64,000 bases of DNA from Jacaranda mimosifolia (Eukaryota > Streptophyta > Magnoliopsida > Lamiales > Bignoniaceae): the NCBI GenBank assembly GCA_018894105.1, contig CM032118.1:34204690-34268689 (forward strand). Reading direction: 5' to 3'. Position numbers and translations under genes: made by a program. Under the pieces are notes generated by a model, which was given only the letters and a program-made list of their open reading frames with translations, did no database searches and was not told the origin of the DNA. Below, one piece after another: positions 23,840-36,663 of the stretch. Positions within the stretch are counted from its first letter, which is position 1. Every line of letters begins with the position of its first letter.

Positions 23840-25613
23840 TGTTGATGCGGGGCGGGGTGCAGTGGTGTTGCGTGGGCTTCATCAAAACATACTGCTAACC
23901 ATCTTATCACTGTCAGCTATACTAAACTTGCACATACCCACAATCCCTATACTCTACAGCAAACAACCCACGACCCCATTCCCATTAATTCTCATTTCCA
24001 TCCATCTCTCACTTTCGCTCTCTCTACGCATACAGATTTCACTTTTCAGAAAACCATTGCAATTGCATGCATATCATTCCACTGAATGACAAGATTTCAG
24101 GATCTTTCTTTTACTTGTTAGGGACCTGAAAACCATACATAACACAATTTTTAACTCTCTCTATTTATGCTGCTCAGTTACTTACTATACATATGTACAG
24201 AACATATATATAGATATATGACATTTAACCTGCTTCTTTCTCTTACCATCTTTTCAAAAATAGTTCTCTAGAACAATAATATCCTTTCTCTCTTTCACTC
24301 CTTGAATCATTTTTTAAAAGTTATAAAATTTGAGGTTTCGATTTCGAACTTAGTAGAATAATCCCGATATTACTTTTTTAATGTGGTTTTTGGTTATTGA
24401 TCTAAGTCGAGATTGATATGTTTTGGTCAAGAAATTCCATGAAAACACACACAGATACCCACAGAAACAGAATATATATATATATATTTATACATAAAAG
24501 AAGATGCTTGAGAAGCCAATTAACAAGGAGAATCGACAAAGAGAAAGGGTGGTGGTCCTTGGAATACCACTAGACACGAGAGAGATCCCATTGCTAAGTT
24601 GTAGGATAGGAAAGGGGCCTCGAGGCAACAACACAAGTGTATTTTGACAACTTTTATGGTTTTGCTGAGGGGACAAAAGGCAGAAATCAGGGCAATAAAT
24701 TTGCCCTAATTAATAATATATATGTACACATCGAAGACAACCAACATATATATATATATAAGGTATTTATTTATTTATATAAGTGCAGAAAACAAGAATC
24801 CTCACTCATGCATCCATCTCCCCGGCCTCTTGAAAAACCACACACCACAATGAATGGAGACAAAGGAATTTTAGGGAAACAAAAGTGGCACCTTTGCAAA
24901 CAACCTTATAATAACTCTTTAGTACTTTCCATTAACCACACCAACTAGGTATATTTTTTCCCCTTTAAAAGTACAACAGCTAAAAGAAAAGGAGATGATG
25001 ATGATGATGACGATGATGATGATGACGATGTGGCTACTTCTTGCAAGAATCTAGAATTATGATATATATATATATATAGTTGAACAAAAGTGAAGCATTA
25101 TTAGTATAAAAGATAAAAGGATTATTAACCAACCCACCAGTGCAAAATGACAAACAGCCCTCCAAAAGATAATATAATTAATGGTAACTAATTAACCTTT
25201 ACATGGAATATTTTCTTTAAACGGATCTAATGCGCCACATACATCGCGATTGTTGCCTCCTGAAAGGCTGATGGATCGGGTTAGGTTATAAATGGAATCT
25301 TTAATAAAAATCAATACTAGTAAAGAAATTAAATCTGATTAACAATTAATATGATGAACCCAAACAGCAACTAGCTAGCTAATATAAGAATAAAAATATC
25401 CAGTTTCCGCACTTCAAGAAAAACCTGAGTGAAGAAGTCAATGGAAGGCAGAAGGAGGAGGTTATCCTGTTTTAATTCCTCCAAATTCCCACCGTTCAGA
25501 TCACAAAATCCATGCAGCAGGCTTAGGGGAATAATTAGGGTTAGGGTTTGATCGGATGTGGGGGAAGTTTAATTAGGTAATGATCATTAGGCAGAGTTTC
25601 AGATTATTTTTAA
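23835..25613. other. LAS downstream region, gene-free
   Basis: This lies 3' of LAS. There is an imperfect (GAT)n run near 24991-25030 and several TA tracts. No gene is visible. In Arabidopsis a 3' region of LAS is reported to be needed for its expression pattern, so control elements may sit here, but I see no specific site. Confidence 0.4.
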
Positions 25614-26900
25614 TTAGTGCCAGGAAGAGACTGAGAAAAGGGGCTGATTCTGCCATCCCAAGGAGCACGAATTATTAAGAAAATGAAGCTGATATCCCTC
25701 AGAAGGGTAATGAAGCCTCAACAAAAATTTAGCTTGCGAAAGTGCAAAAGGGCTCAATGGTACGTTGCTGAAACCCGAGCTTCTCAGCATCACTTCCCAT
25801 GATCTAAATCTTTCATGTCTTTCCCTCCTGTTTTCTCCCTCCGCCGCCACTATATCGGCGATCTCTCTCCCAAACCATATCTGCTCCACCGCCAGCCGCT
25901 CCCGGCTGTTGGGCGGCAGGGTAGCTTCAAGAGAATCAAACACCGCCGCGTAATGGTCGAGCGCCTCCACAAAACGCTGCTGGAAAATGGGTTGATTGTG
26001 ATTTGCCTCCCTTTCAGCCACTGTGAGAACCCTGGGGGCCATGGCTTTGATTCGGCGGAACAAGAGGTGGAGGCGGTCGCGGTCTTTGAGTAGGCGGTGG
26101 AGATAGTGGACGCAGTTGACTGCAAGGGTTTCGTCCGGTAGGAGAAGAATCGAAGATGTGACCGAAATGGGGTCTTCGTTACTGAGGAGAATAAGGGGGT
26201 GGAACTGGAATCTGAGGCCTAATGAGTGAGCAAATTTCGCCAAGCGATCACCGGTTCTTCTGAGGATTTCAAGGTCGTTACCCGTGCCGGTGATGCGTAG
26301 AGTTGGCGAGGGATAACGCTCCGCCACCGCCTGCATAAGCGGCGGCCATTGGACGCCGTGCATGATGTCAAAATCCAGGATGTGGATGGCTTGTTGCCCT
26401 TCGATTGCTTCCAAGATTGCTTGATTAGCCGTGAGCTGACTGAACCTAATGAATGGAGTCACTTGGTTGAGCGACAAGTATGAAGACTGAAGAAGAGCAT
26501 CATCGTTTGATCCGAAGTCATGGGCTATGATGTTACTCGTGGATCCGCCTGCGGTGGCGGCGGCGGGAATATGAGGGATCATGAAGAAGGTTGCGGAGGC
26601 AGCGGTGCGGTTGAGGCGGAGCGTAAGAGCTCTGGTGAACTGGTGGACTAATCTTTCCGTGGAATCTCCGTAAGGCGAGGAATTTGATGATAGAATGGCG
26701 ATGAGGCGGCGAACGGCGGAGAGATCAGTGCGGCGGGAGACCAATTCGGCGCAGCTTATGAGCAACTGGCGCATGTGGATTGGCGGGGAGGCTAAACTCC
26801 TGGTGGGCGGCTGAATCTGGCGGTGGAGATAGAGATTTGGTGGTGAGGGTTCCTCATCGGCCTCCTGATCATGGGATGATGAACCGAATGAGCCTAACAT
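25614..26900 (-). CDS. LAS: LAS/Lateral suppressor GRAS-family regulator (SCL18 type)
   Basis: Nuclear GRAS protein that promotes axillary-meristem initiation in leaf axils. A single intronless ORF of 428 aa is close to Arabidopsis LAS (445 aa by recollection). The start MLGSFGSSS matches the tomato Ls leader. GRAS blocks appear in order: LHRI about 41-100 (RQLLISCAELVS, NSSPYGDSTERLVHQFTRAL); VHIID region with IHILDFDIMHGVQWP at 172-186; LHRII about 205-265; PFYRE region with AEREANH and FDSLEATLPPNSRERL (321-336); SAW block to the end, with HYPSEGY and LGWQNQPLFSVSSW. A low-complexity alanine/serine stretch lies at 99-124. NPFL-type DELLA motifs are absent. Codons are GC-richer than the surrounding DNA. 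Neighbouring genes are about 10 kb or more away on both sides. Confidence 0.95.
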   Translation of the reverse strand: MLGSFGSSSHDQEADEEPSPPNLYLHRQIQPPTRSLASPPIHMRQLLISCAELVSRRTDLSAVRRLIAILSSNSSPYGDSTERLVHQFTRALTLRLNRTAASATFFMIPHIPAAATAGGSTSNIIAHDFGSNDDALLQSSYLSLNQVTPFIRFSQLTANQAILEAIEGQQAIHILDFDIMHGVQWPPLMQAVAERYPSPTLRITGTGNDLEILRRTGDRLAKFAHSLGLRFQFHPLILLSNEDPISVTSSILLLPDETLAVNCVHYLHRLLKDRDRLHLLFRRIKAMAPRVLTVAEREANHNQPIFQQRFVEALDHYAAVFDSLEATLPPNSRERLAVEQIWFGREIADIVAAEGENRRERHERFRSWEVMLRSSGFSNVPLSPFALSQAKFLLRLHYPSEGYQLHFLNNSCSLGWQNQPLFSVSSWH

Positions 26901-27560
26901 ATTATGTTATCAGCTGCTAATGCAAACAGCAGCAAATTAAAATGGACCCTCCAGAGCTATTTGAGAAACAAACCCTAGAGAGAGAGAGAGAGAGAGAACA
27001 GTAGATAATTAACTCTTTGTTTACATACAGTACTAAGTGTATATTATATTAGCAGCTAGCAAGCATTAATTAGAAAGAAAAAGGGCCGATATATATGCAT
27101 ATGTATATAAATAAATGTTGAAAGTTGTGGGAGTTAATGAGTAGAAACTCATAGTATTATAGAAGAGGGAGTTAATAATGATTGAAAAAGATGGAGAAAA
27201 TTGGAGTTTGAGTTGAAGGCAGCAGTAGTACTGGTGGGTTAGCAGTGAATAGCTGATAGATAGGTAGCAACAGTAAGCCCTTGCTCACAAAGACAACAAC
27301 CCATAGGGTAGTAAATGTTTATATAGACTAGAGAGAGAGAGAGAGAGAGAGCACAATTCTGAATTCACAGGCCGGATAAAGGAAAAAAGAAAAATAGAAA
27401 TAACAACAACAATAATATATATTAATTAATGTGTAGGGTTCTGTGGTGTGAAACTAATTAAGGTTGAGATGAAGCAGCACAGCAGTGTATTTAAGGATTG
27501 GGAGCGAACAAGAGTCGCCGACATACATTACCAAATGTCTGCTTCCGTTCAGTCGATTAA
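26901..27560 (-). promoter_or_regulatory. LAS: LAS 5' leader and proximal promoter
   Basis: Upstream of LAS on the minus strand there are two GA/CT tracts (26978-26997 and 27330-27351). A TATATAAAC box read on the minus strand lies near 27309-27317, so the first tract would fall in the 5' leader and the second just upstream of the TATA box. CT-rich tracts are common around plant core promoters. The transcription start is not known. Confidence 0.4.
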
Positions 27561-27830
27561 AAGCGAATATTTGCCAAATTGATTTAACTAATATATTATA
27601 CACATTTTATGAATAAAATGTGCATATACATATACATATATATAACAAGAGTTAATCATGCATATATATACATGCATGACGTTGTTCAGTTGTAATTATG
27701 TTTTACATTAGTGAAGTTATATATTTTGATATATACATACTCTTAAGGCTATATATGTTCGCTTTGTTAGTATCATGAGATGAATATTCAAATGATCATT
27801 TTAGGAAGGACAATTTATACCTAATTCATG
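27561..27830. other. Gene-free AT-rich DNA
   Basis: TA- and CATA-rich sequence, no gene recognised. Confidence 0.5.
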
Positions 27831-28491
27831 GGTATCCAATTCGATCTGTTTCTATTCGTCCCACATTGGATCGGATCCGGTTCGAGTTTGGGTTCTAATG
27901 GGTGCAGATTGGATTGGATTCGAGTTTATAGTGAACTCATCCCGACCCAAAGTATTTATGTGTATATATATATATTTATATTTAATTTAGTTTTTTTAAA
28001 ATATATATATATATATATATATAACAAACCCTAAACTATGTTAGCATTTTTTTCTTTCCTTCCCATTCCTCATAATCGTGACTCACAATAGTAGATTCAG
28101 AATGCTTAGAAAATACTCAAAAGCTTTCTATTTGTTTATTTTACGTAAATATGATATTTGAGTTAAAACTGTAATATTTCATTAGTTGTACCCAAGAGTA
28201 TATTTAGAATGCTTAGAAAATGCTCAAAAAAAAATTATTTGTTTGTTTTACGTAAAATTTATATGATATTTGAGTTAAAACTGTAATATTTCGTTAATTG
28301 TATAATGGATAGTATTTTAAAAAAATAAAAAATATTAATTAGGTGCAGTTAGGATCGAGTAAGGTTCGGGTTCTACATTTACATTGAGGATAGAGTTCGG
28401 GTTTTCACTCCCAAAACCCACTGGATGGGGTGAAATCTTTGCGGGGCGGGTTCGGGTTGAGTCAAAATCTGCCCCATTGCCATCCCTAGAT
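27831..28491. mobile_element. hAT-like relic ending in TGCCATCCCTA
   Basis: The right end reads GCCCCATTGCCATCCCTA, whose complement TAGGGATGGCAATGGGGC is a common plant hAT terminus. GGTTCGGGTT-type motifs crowd both sides (27870-27950 and 28350-28470). Inside are two direct copies of a ~100-bp block (28092-28190 and 28198-28303) sharing GAATGCTTAGAAAAT and GAGTTAAAACTGTAATATTTC. The left terminus is not clear. Confidence 0.5.
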
Positions 28492-28546
28492 CATTTCAAA
28501 GGATAAGATAAATTAAAGTTAAGTAACATATGTGCATGTACATACA

Positions 28547-28636
28547 GTGAAATGGAGTTGAGTGGTCAATTAGTTCGTAGGATTGTCCTCAGTAAAATAG
28601 AGTTGAGTGATCAATTAGTTCGTGGTATTGTCGTCA
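28547..28636 (+). repeat. Two tandem 45-bp copies
   Basis: AGTGAAATGGAGTTGAGTGG and AGTAAAATAGAGTTGAGTGA start two successive near-identical 45-bp units, each with TCAATTAGTTCGT and a GTCNTC end. Confidence 0.85.
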
Positions 28637-28979
28637 TATTTATGTGTATGAGGTACGAAATTTAAATGCTAATAAATTTTTTATGCACGTGCATATGTGT
28701 GTATACATACTTTGAAAGTATACAAATTCTAAAAGACATTTAAAATTAAGGATTTTTTTAGTAATTTAATTCACAACAAAGTTATAAATGATCTTTTTAA
28801 CAAAAATATAAAAGAGATTAAAAACTCAATCACAACTCTTTGATTAAATTTTTTATTCAATATTTTTACAATTTCATATCAAGTCATCTATGCATCACAT
28901 ACCTTCATTAATAATAAAAAAAAAGTTTACTGATAAGACAAAACATTAATTATCCAAGCATATTATATAAAGTAAATAT

Positions 28980-29290
28980 GCCCCATTTGTTTTCATTGTC
29001 AAATTCATTTTTATCCATTTTTACTATTTAAAAATGAATTATCAACAACTTCTCATCAACATTTCAATTCATTTTTAATTCAAATTATATTCCCTAATAA
29101 TTTATATATCTTCTCCCAATTACCTATGTATATTCTCTCTTCACTTGCAACCTAGTAAAACCTATACAATCCTTATTCTTCAAACAAAATATTTAAATAC
29201 AACTTTATTTTCAACTCATTTTTTCTAACTACCTTTTCAAAAAATACTAAAAATGAAAAATGAAAATGAAAACATAACCAAACGCTTCCT
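28980..29290. mobile_element. MITE, diverged member of the TTTTCATTTT family
   Basis: The left end GCCCCATTTGTTTTCATTGTC faces the right end GAAAATGAAAACATAACC with AAACGCTTCC beyond, giving imperfect inverted repeats. About 311 bp, no ORF. Target duplication is not clear. Confidence 0.5.
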
Positions 29291-29513
29291 AGGAGTCAGA
29301 CATGAATTGATTTGTTTCATAGGGATTTAAAACTAAAATCTTTAATAATTAATTTCAATTTCCATCTGCATATAATTAAGGGGGACGGCACTCACGAATC
29401 TTGTTAAAATAATTATTATCTTAGATAGTCTTTGAAATTATCAAACATAATGATACTCAAATTGTTGAGAAAATAGACATTATACATAATTAAAAGTTCA
29501 GACTTTATCTTAT

Positions 29514-29880
29514 CACTAAAAATTAGGGTCTCAAGTACAGCAAATCTGTAGCTGATATTAAAAATTCATAATTTTGACTACAAAGTTGTAATAGTCAAGT
29601 TCAAAGTTGATGCTCTTGTAGTTAACCTTCATTATGACCAATCCATAGTTGATTGTCATTCTTTATATATATATATATATATATTAATTTTCATATGTAT
29701 AATGCATAATCAATCTGTTACGCTTCGAAAGTTTAATATTACAAATTGATAATTAATAATTTTTTTATTATAATTAAAAATTTATATTTACTATAAAAAT
29801 TCGTAGCTATATTTTGTAGCTATAGTTACAAAATTAATTTCATAACAATTTTTTCATAGCAAAAATTTAATTTTTTGGTG
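29514..29880. mobile_element. CACTA-like MITE candidate (367 bp)
   Basis: The left end CACTAAAAATTAGGG and the complement of the right end, CACCAAAAAATTAAA, are imperfect inverted repeats of the CACTA type. Internal text such as GTAGCTGATATTAAAAATTC recurs at 45430-45450, where a related copy is split by an LTR retrotransposon. The flanking 3-mers TAT and ATA do not match, so the class is uncertain. Confidence 0.45.
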
Positions 29881-30237
29881 ATATAGCAATGAAGATTTAG
29901 TATTAATGGAAAATTAATGGTGGTAGTATATATATTATAAGTCAGTGGTAAACTGTTTGAACGCACCAAATAAAGATATCCAACAAGAAAGCAATGAAAC
30001 CCGTGGTACTGCTAGAATAGAGACATTGGTTAACAATGTATAATTACTAGCCATTCCTGTGAAATGCTTACTACTACTTAACTCACTCACAAGAATATCA
30101 ACTTGTCCACCAAAAATTGTCCCATCTACGACTGGTGTGGGGTTGCCAATGAATTAAATTTTTTTTTTAAAATTTGAAATTCAAAATTATTTAATATTTA
30201 AACGAGCTTGAGTTCGAATTTACTTAAAAAAATGATT
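29881..30237. other. Gene-free spacer
   Basis: No gene or element recognised. Confidence 0.5.
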
Positions 30238-30238
30238 A

Positions 30239-30325
<87 letters not shown>
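30238..30325 (+). repeat. (ATT)n microsatellite
   Basis: An almost uninterrupted trinucleotide run of about 88 bp. Confidence 0.95.
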
Positions 30326-30327
<2 letters not shown>

Positions 30328-31186
30328 TCCTTGTGATCATTATTGATGTAAGTTACCATTTATATTAACATATATATACGTTGAAAATTATTATAATATA
30401 GAATTACTGTTATTAATAAATAGTTTCATTGTTATTTTATCTCAATAAAATATTTCACTTTGTTGTCAATGACAATTATGATATTATTAATTTTTACTAG
30501 TATTAATAATAGAATTAAATTTAAAGTATAAATACAAAAGCAAGCTAATGGCAGTACGTAGTTAATTGGTTTACTAACATCATTTTCATATTTATGGGTC
30601 AGAAATTCAAACCCTAATGCGCCATGGGTGTGCATGCGTGTTTTCAACTCATCTTGCTCATCTACACATGCTAAAAGCCCAAAGTTTGAAAATCTCATAA
30701 GTAGCTAATCCAAACATATTTCCATATATTTTCAATTAAATTAGATAAAAATTTGAGTCAATGAGATTTTGCCTAAATAGTAATTTGAAATCCAAAAATA
30801 CATATTCAGGGTTCAAGTACTCTAGGATTATGAGTATTTAGTCTGCTACGTACTTGTATATAATTAGGAGCCTCTTCGATTAGTATTTGATGCATTTCTA
30901 TGTATAATTATTCGTATTTTATATATCCGAAATTCAAATGTAATAAATGAAATCATGAATTTATCTTTTTACCAAAAAGAACAGGAAAAGACGTGACAAC
31001 TTAAACAAAAACAGTAGCATAATTATTCTTCATAATTAAGCTCAGCCCTTTTCCTTATTTCATCATATTCACTAGGGGGGTGGGGGGTGGGCTAGTGAAG
31101 GTTAGGACACACACGAACTATAAGAAGAACACGCAAAGCCTTAAATGTGTCGAAAGCTACATGCTACATTGTACGTATACATGGAT

Positions 31187-31218
<32 letters not shown>

Positions 31219-32880
31219 GCAACCGACTTTGTCTTAACACTGACAAGTCTCATTTTTTTTCCCTTGTTTGTCTATTTATATTGGATTCTCTTTTTGTGGC
31301 TTTTCATTTCATATATCTGTCTTGGACGTGATGGATATATTGCAAAATTGATCACTGCCCCTCACCCACGTGCCCTACCAACTGTTTACGCCAAACAAAC
31401 CTTTTACACTCCAACCCTTTGTTTTTTCCAACGGCCCCCGATCAAACACATCATCATATTAATCAATGTTGACGTTGATGCTCGTGCTCATTCATTCTAC
31501 TAATTGATAAGAAATATAAAATTCAATTAGATGTAATTGTGCAATCGATCATATAGAAGGGTTTAATTACATTAAAACATTGTTTTATTAATATAAATTA
31601 ATAAGTAACTTTGTTTCTGTAAACATTCTAGAAATTTTTTTAGAATATATTAATATTTTTTACTCTTGCAATATAAGATAATATATATCCGCTATATGAT
31701 TATATCCATCAAATCCTCTACCACAACATCAAAGCCAACCTTCGAAGCCCCATCAAACTTCTAGCAGAAAGATTAATTAGAATGTTGGGGTCGAACAACA
31801 ATAAGTTCCCAGTGGAGCATCGACTAGTCTCACTGAGTACGCAGCAACAATCTTGAATGGTCTACTCATATATCATTGTAGCCACCTCTACCTCAACTGC
31901 CTTAAAAAAACTCATCATACCTCTTGAATTCCTTAAATACATCCTCACAAGTAGTAGAGATGAGTACGTCTTCTCAATAGAAGACTATAAAAAAATTTCT
32001 TTCTATCTTCACTTTCTTCGCATAACTCATCTTCGGCTTCTTATGTTCCTTCAATAGCTTCGTAAACTCTTTCTCTTTCTAAGATTGTTGTTTAGCGAAC
32101 CGCCTCTTCCTTGAGCCGCGATATCAAGAGTATAGCTTTCATGTGAGAGGCTTAGGAAAAGGATCATAATTGTTGTAAAATCTACAAGTGACACTACTAA
32201 TGATGATTAGATTAACCATAAAACATAAAAACCTAACCCCATTAATATATTGTCCCGTCGGCATATAATTTGTCGAAGATTTTGATGATCGTATGCAAAA
32301 GGCATTTCGAAGATTGAAAGAATGATATCAGATTCCTTGACTTCTCGTATGAGTGTTAAAAACAAGTGTGTGTGTGTGTGTGTGTATTATCACGGTCAAA
32401 GATGAGAAGGACAATATTTTAGTGACGTGGGTGCAAATTAAGAATTAAGAAGAGAAGAAATCAAGAATTAAAGATGGCATAGAGCTCCAGGTTTGGTAAG
32501 TCCAACAGTGGTAATCTGAAAGTTTGATCGAGTAGCTAGCTAGGTAGGTAGGTTTGCTGGATTCTTCTTCACATGACTGCAGAGGTTCTCATACCTGCCC
32601 ACTTTCTCTTTTCAACGCCATAATTTATCGTGGGAAAAAAGCAGAAATTTGATGAGAAATAGAATCGTTGCCATGCAATATCACCATCTATGAGAAAAAT
32701 TTTAGGACTTGGTCAACACCCATTCTATGTTTGTTCGCTCAATCTTTTTCATGGTGGAAAAGTTGGATTCCCCTTTACGAATATACTATATATATATATA
32801 TATCAACCCAGCTACTCCAAGTTCCCCCACACGCGCACCACAGTTTGTTTTGTGAACTTTTATAGTGGAAAAGTACTTTA
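30326..32880. other. Gene-free DNA with microsatellites
   Basis: No gene is recognised. There is a G-rich patch at 31074-31090, a (CA)n-(TA)n compound tract at 31188-31218, and (GT)n at 32367-32385. The more complex stretch at 31700-32340 could be an old element, but no domain can be read. Confidence 0.5.
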
Positions 32881-33210
32881 GGGACCGTTTGGTTTTATTT
32901 TCATTTTTATTTTTAGTTTCCAACATTTTCATTTTGGTGAAAATTAGTTATGTGATGTGATGTGAAAATGAAAATGTGTTTGGATAAAATGTTTGGAAAT
33001 GTAATAATTATGTTGGTTTCAATAGGTTATAAGTTGAGAGAGATAGAAATAATGGAATAAATAGAAAAGATATATAGGTTATTGGAGAATGTGTTTTAAA
33101 AATAAAAATAAAAATTATGTTGGGTAAAAATATGTAAAAAGTAATGATTTTTATTTCTGAAATAATAGAAAATGTGAAAATGGGGTGTGAAAATGAAACC
33201 AAGCGGTGCC
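32881..33210. mobile_element. Tourist-like MITE (330 bp)
   Basis: The left end GGGACCGTTTGGTTTTATTT and the complement of the right end, GGCACCGCTTGGTTTCATTT, are good inverted repeats. Flanks are TTA on the left and TAA on the right, near the TWA target of PIF/Harbinger-derived Tourist elements. No ORF. It shares its interior with 21724-22070. Confidence 0.7.
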
Positions 33211-34924
33211 TAAGTAATCACGTCACTCCACACAACAAGAAACAAGAACAAAGACAAGAAATGACAATATCAAAATTGTAACTATTAACAACATATATAC
33301 ATATATATATGTATTTAATGATAAGATTTTTTTCCATAATCATAATAATGTTTATAAATTTAATAATGATAAGAATGATATGTAAATTGTCACTATTAAA
33401 AATTAGAAATAAAAAAATTGAAATTGTTATCATTAGTAATAAGAAATAATTAATATACAATGACAACTCATTATTAATTGCAATATTATCGACTAATCGC
33501 TATCACTAATATTTTATTATTAATATTACTATTTTGATCTTATGGCATGCATAAGTAGATACAATAAATATATAACTGAGTAATAGAAATGTTGGATCGT
33601 GAAAGAAGTGCTATGTTTGAGCATTTGTACTTTAAAACGTTAATAAGTTTGTTTGTTTGTTACTCACGTGTGTGTGTGTGTGTGTAATTCATGATTTGGG
33701 CCAGTTGGCCGAAATAATTAGCAATTGTACTTACGATTGAGTTTTCTCAATATTATTTGGAAGAAAAATATTACAAATTATTTAACTTAAATTCTGATCC
33801 CGTTATTTCAGCTTGATTTGCCTAAGTCCCACTAAAGACATATATTGCTTTAAGTTGAAGCACTACACATGACCTTGGTCTTTAGGTCGAGATTAGATTG
33901 GGACTCCGAAAATAACTAAACAAAGCTTGATTTGACTAAAACATTGATTGACTAATCATACTAAAAATGTTACCACGTGTCCACAATTGACTGTTTATAT
34001 TTTCTCTTTGAAGCTATTGTCAATAATTATACATTTATATAATTAAAAAGTGATTTATCATATTAATTATTATGTCAAGATATATATCAATTATTAATTT
34101 AATAAAATTAGTAATAATCAATTAATTATATGCATAATATATAAATTCGACAGTAATTACATCAATATGATGAGACAAATAACTCACATATATATTTGAC
34201 AAGGCCAGAATTAACTTAATTAAAACATGCACTTGCACGATTTTTTGACACTATTAGCAGCACCTGATCATTTTTTAAAATCTCAATCCTATAATCTATT
34301 CTTATTTTTCAATTTAAATTTGTTGTTTCAATTTTATGTTTAATTTTTTTATTATTATATTGTTTATGAATATATATCAAATGTGTATTAAATATTTTTT
34401 TATAAAATAGTTGTTTGTGGATTACATATGTATTTGATATATATCAACAAATTGATATACATAGAAACTGAAATATCAAATTAAATAGAGAATTTAAATT
34501 ATTTATTTTGTCAAAATGTATTGTTTTAAACTTGGGATGGAAGAATTGTATGAGATTCGATATACTTTCTAATTTGAGAATATACAACTTCTATTAAAAA
34601 ATAAAAAGAAAAACTCAGAATAAAATACAGCTATTATTGGGCTTGGAACAACAGCTTGAATAATTTAGGTTCAGTTGCAATGGGAAGAGATAGACCTGTG
34701 GAAAACAACTGTAGAATGGATGTGATAGTAGCAAGTAAAACAACCAAGAAAAAAAACAAGAAAAGAAAAGATCAGAGGGACCCTATATATATATATATAT
34801 ATAAACACACACACACACAAAATATATATATATATATGCAGTTGAAAAGAATACTTGAACAGAAAAAGACATGATATATATATTTAATAGTATATATTAT
34901 TGGCATATAATGTTTTTGAAGGCC

Positions 34925-34963
<39 letters not shown>

Positions 34964-36663
34964 CGGTCTCTCAGCTCACTTTCTCGTTCCCACTGCAAAA
35001 TGCATGGAATGGAATGGCAAGCAAGTTAGCCTCTCTTTGCTTTTTTGTACAATTAGGAGTGTAAAAATTGAAAAGCTGATCTTATTGCTCTGCTTCACGT
35101 GTAGTTTGTGATTTGACGTGCTTAGAAAATCCCATCCCACGCCCACCCCACCCCCGGCCTTCTTTTTACCACACCCCATGGCCACATATTTGCGTACATA
35201 TGGGGGTTGTCCTTTTTATGCCCGTAGGCATACCCACAAATTCTCCCTGCATTTCATTCATAAGTGAGTCTATATACGTTGGCTTAAGTACTCCCGTCCA
35301 TTTTTATTTTGTGGAATATGTTTTACAGAGATTCTCAATGCGAAGTTGAAAATGTATGTGTTAGGATTAAGTGGATTTTACCAATTGATACTTTGTTCAT
35401 GAAACCATGATAAAGCTCTAAATAAAATCAATTTATTCATATGATTATTTTGTTTTACAGTAGTCAATATCACATCAGTTGTCCAGAGTGCACATTAAAT
35501 ATAAAAAAGTTTTTAATTTTTTGGTATATGTGAATATAATCAAGAGTGAATGTTTATCATCGACACGCAATATTATTTTTATAATGATCAATTCCTCGAC
35601 ATTGTGCAGATGGTTTTTGAGAATACGGTAATTAATTGGAAAAAAAATTAATTTAATATATATTTTTTAAAAATATATATATTTCATGTAAAACGAATAG
35701 TATTTTTAGAAAACACAATCTTGTTTTCTGATATATTTTTGAAAATATGGATATTGTTAAAATTACTTTCACAAAAACAACTTGAGGGTTGTGACCCAAG
35801 CAAGCAAAAAGAGCAACATCTCAAAGGTTGTCGCCGAAGCTGGAAGGATAAATTAATGGGCGGGAATATATATATGTCTATCGATCATTGTTCTCTTGTC
35901 CTCCCAACATTTATTAGCAAATAAATTATCCACCGCAAAAAATAAAAAGAACACCATACCAATGATATATTTAGTCCCACCTGGCTATTTATGATTTTGA
36001 TAAGTTGATATTGATTCTTAGCTGAAAAAAATAAATCATTTATGATTTCATTCCATAGTTAATATTACACCTTCAAATTTCGATCTGTCGAATTAATGTC
36101 CAGGGTCCGGCCCTATTTCTCAGACGTTGCCCGGCTACGTACATTTGCTGAAATTGGACCATCTGTTCTGGGGTACTATATATAATACGTCTTACGTAAA
36201 CGCTAGGCCCTCAAATGCCTATTTTCTTACACAAATTTACAAGGCGAAACCAAGATTGCAAACATTTGATTGAGCACAAATATTTTCTTGCAAGTTCAGT
36301 TGCAACAGACTCAAAAGGCAAGTGAAAAGATTACAGACAAGCAAAATGTGTACTAATCTAAAAATATAGAGTATTAAACTTAACAGTACAAACAAAAATT
36401 CTCCTACCAAACCACTAAGGCTGAAAGCATACAGCCGCCCAACTCCAGTGGGATCTTTTCCAGAACTAGGAAAAAATCCCACCTAGATAACGAACTCTGG
36501 GCGATGCTGCTCCGACTGAATCTTTTGGAGTCACGAATTGCTCTCGTTGCTCTTACAGCTATCAGATTCTCAGACAGGCATCCTAGGAGAAATCGAAATG
36601 GCTTCATCTTAAGGCAATTAAACATATGCCCTTTAATCACTATCAGCATGTCCTCCACATATT
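33211..36663. other. Gene-free DNA and PP2C 3' UTR
   Basis: AT-rich DNA without a recognised gene, with (GT)n at 33668-33686, a compound (TA)n/(CA)n tract at 34781-34838 and (TG)n at 34925-34959. The last few hundred bases before 36664 should be the 3' UTR of the minus-strand PP2C gene. I could not fix its end. Confidence 0.45.

Noticed and set aside
23727..24089. 120-aa ORF
   Set aside because: Most of it is a TG microsatellite read as Val-Cys repeats followed by low-complexity text.
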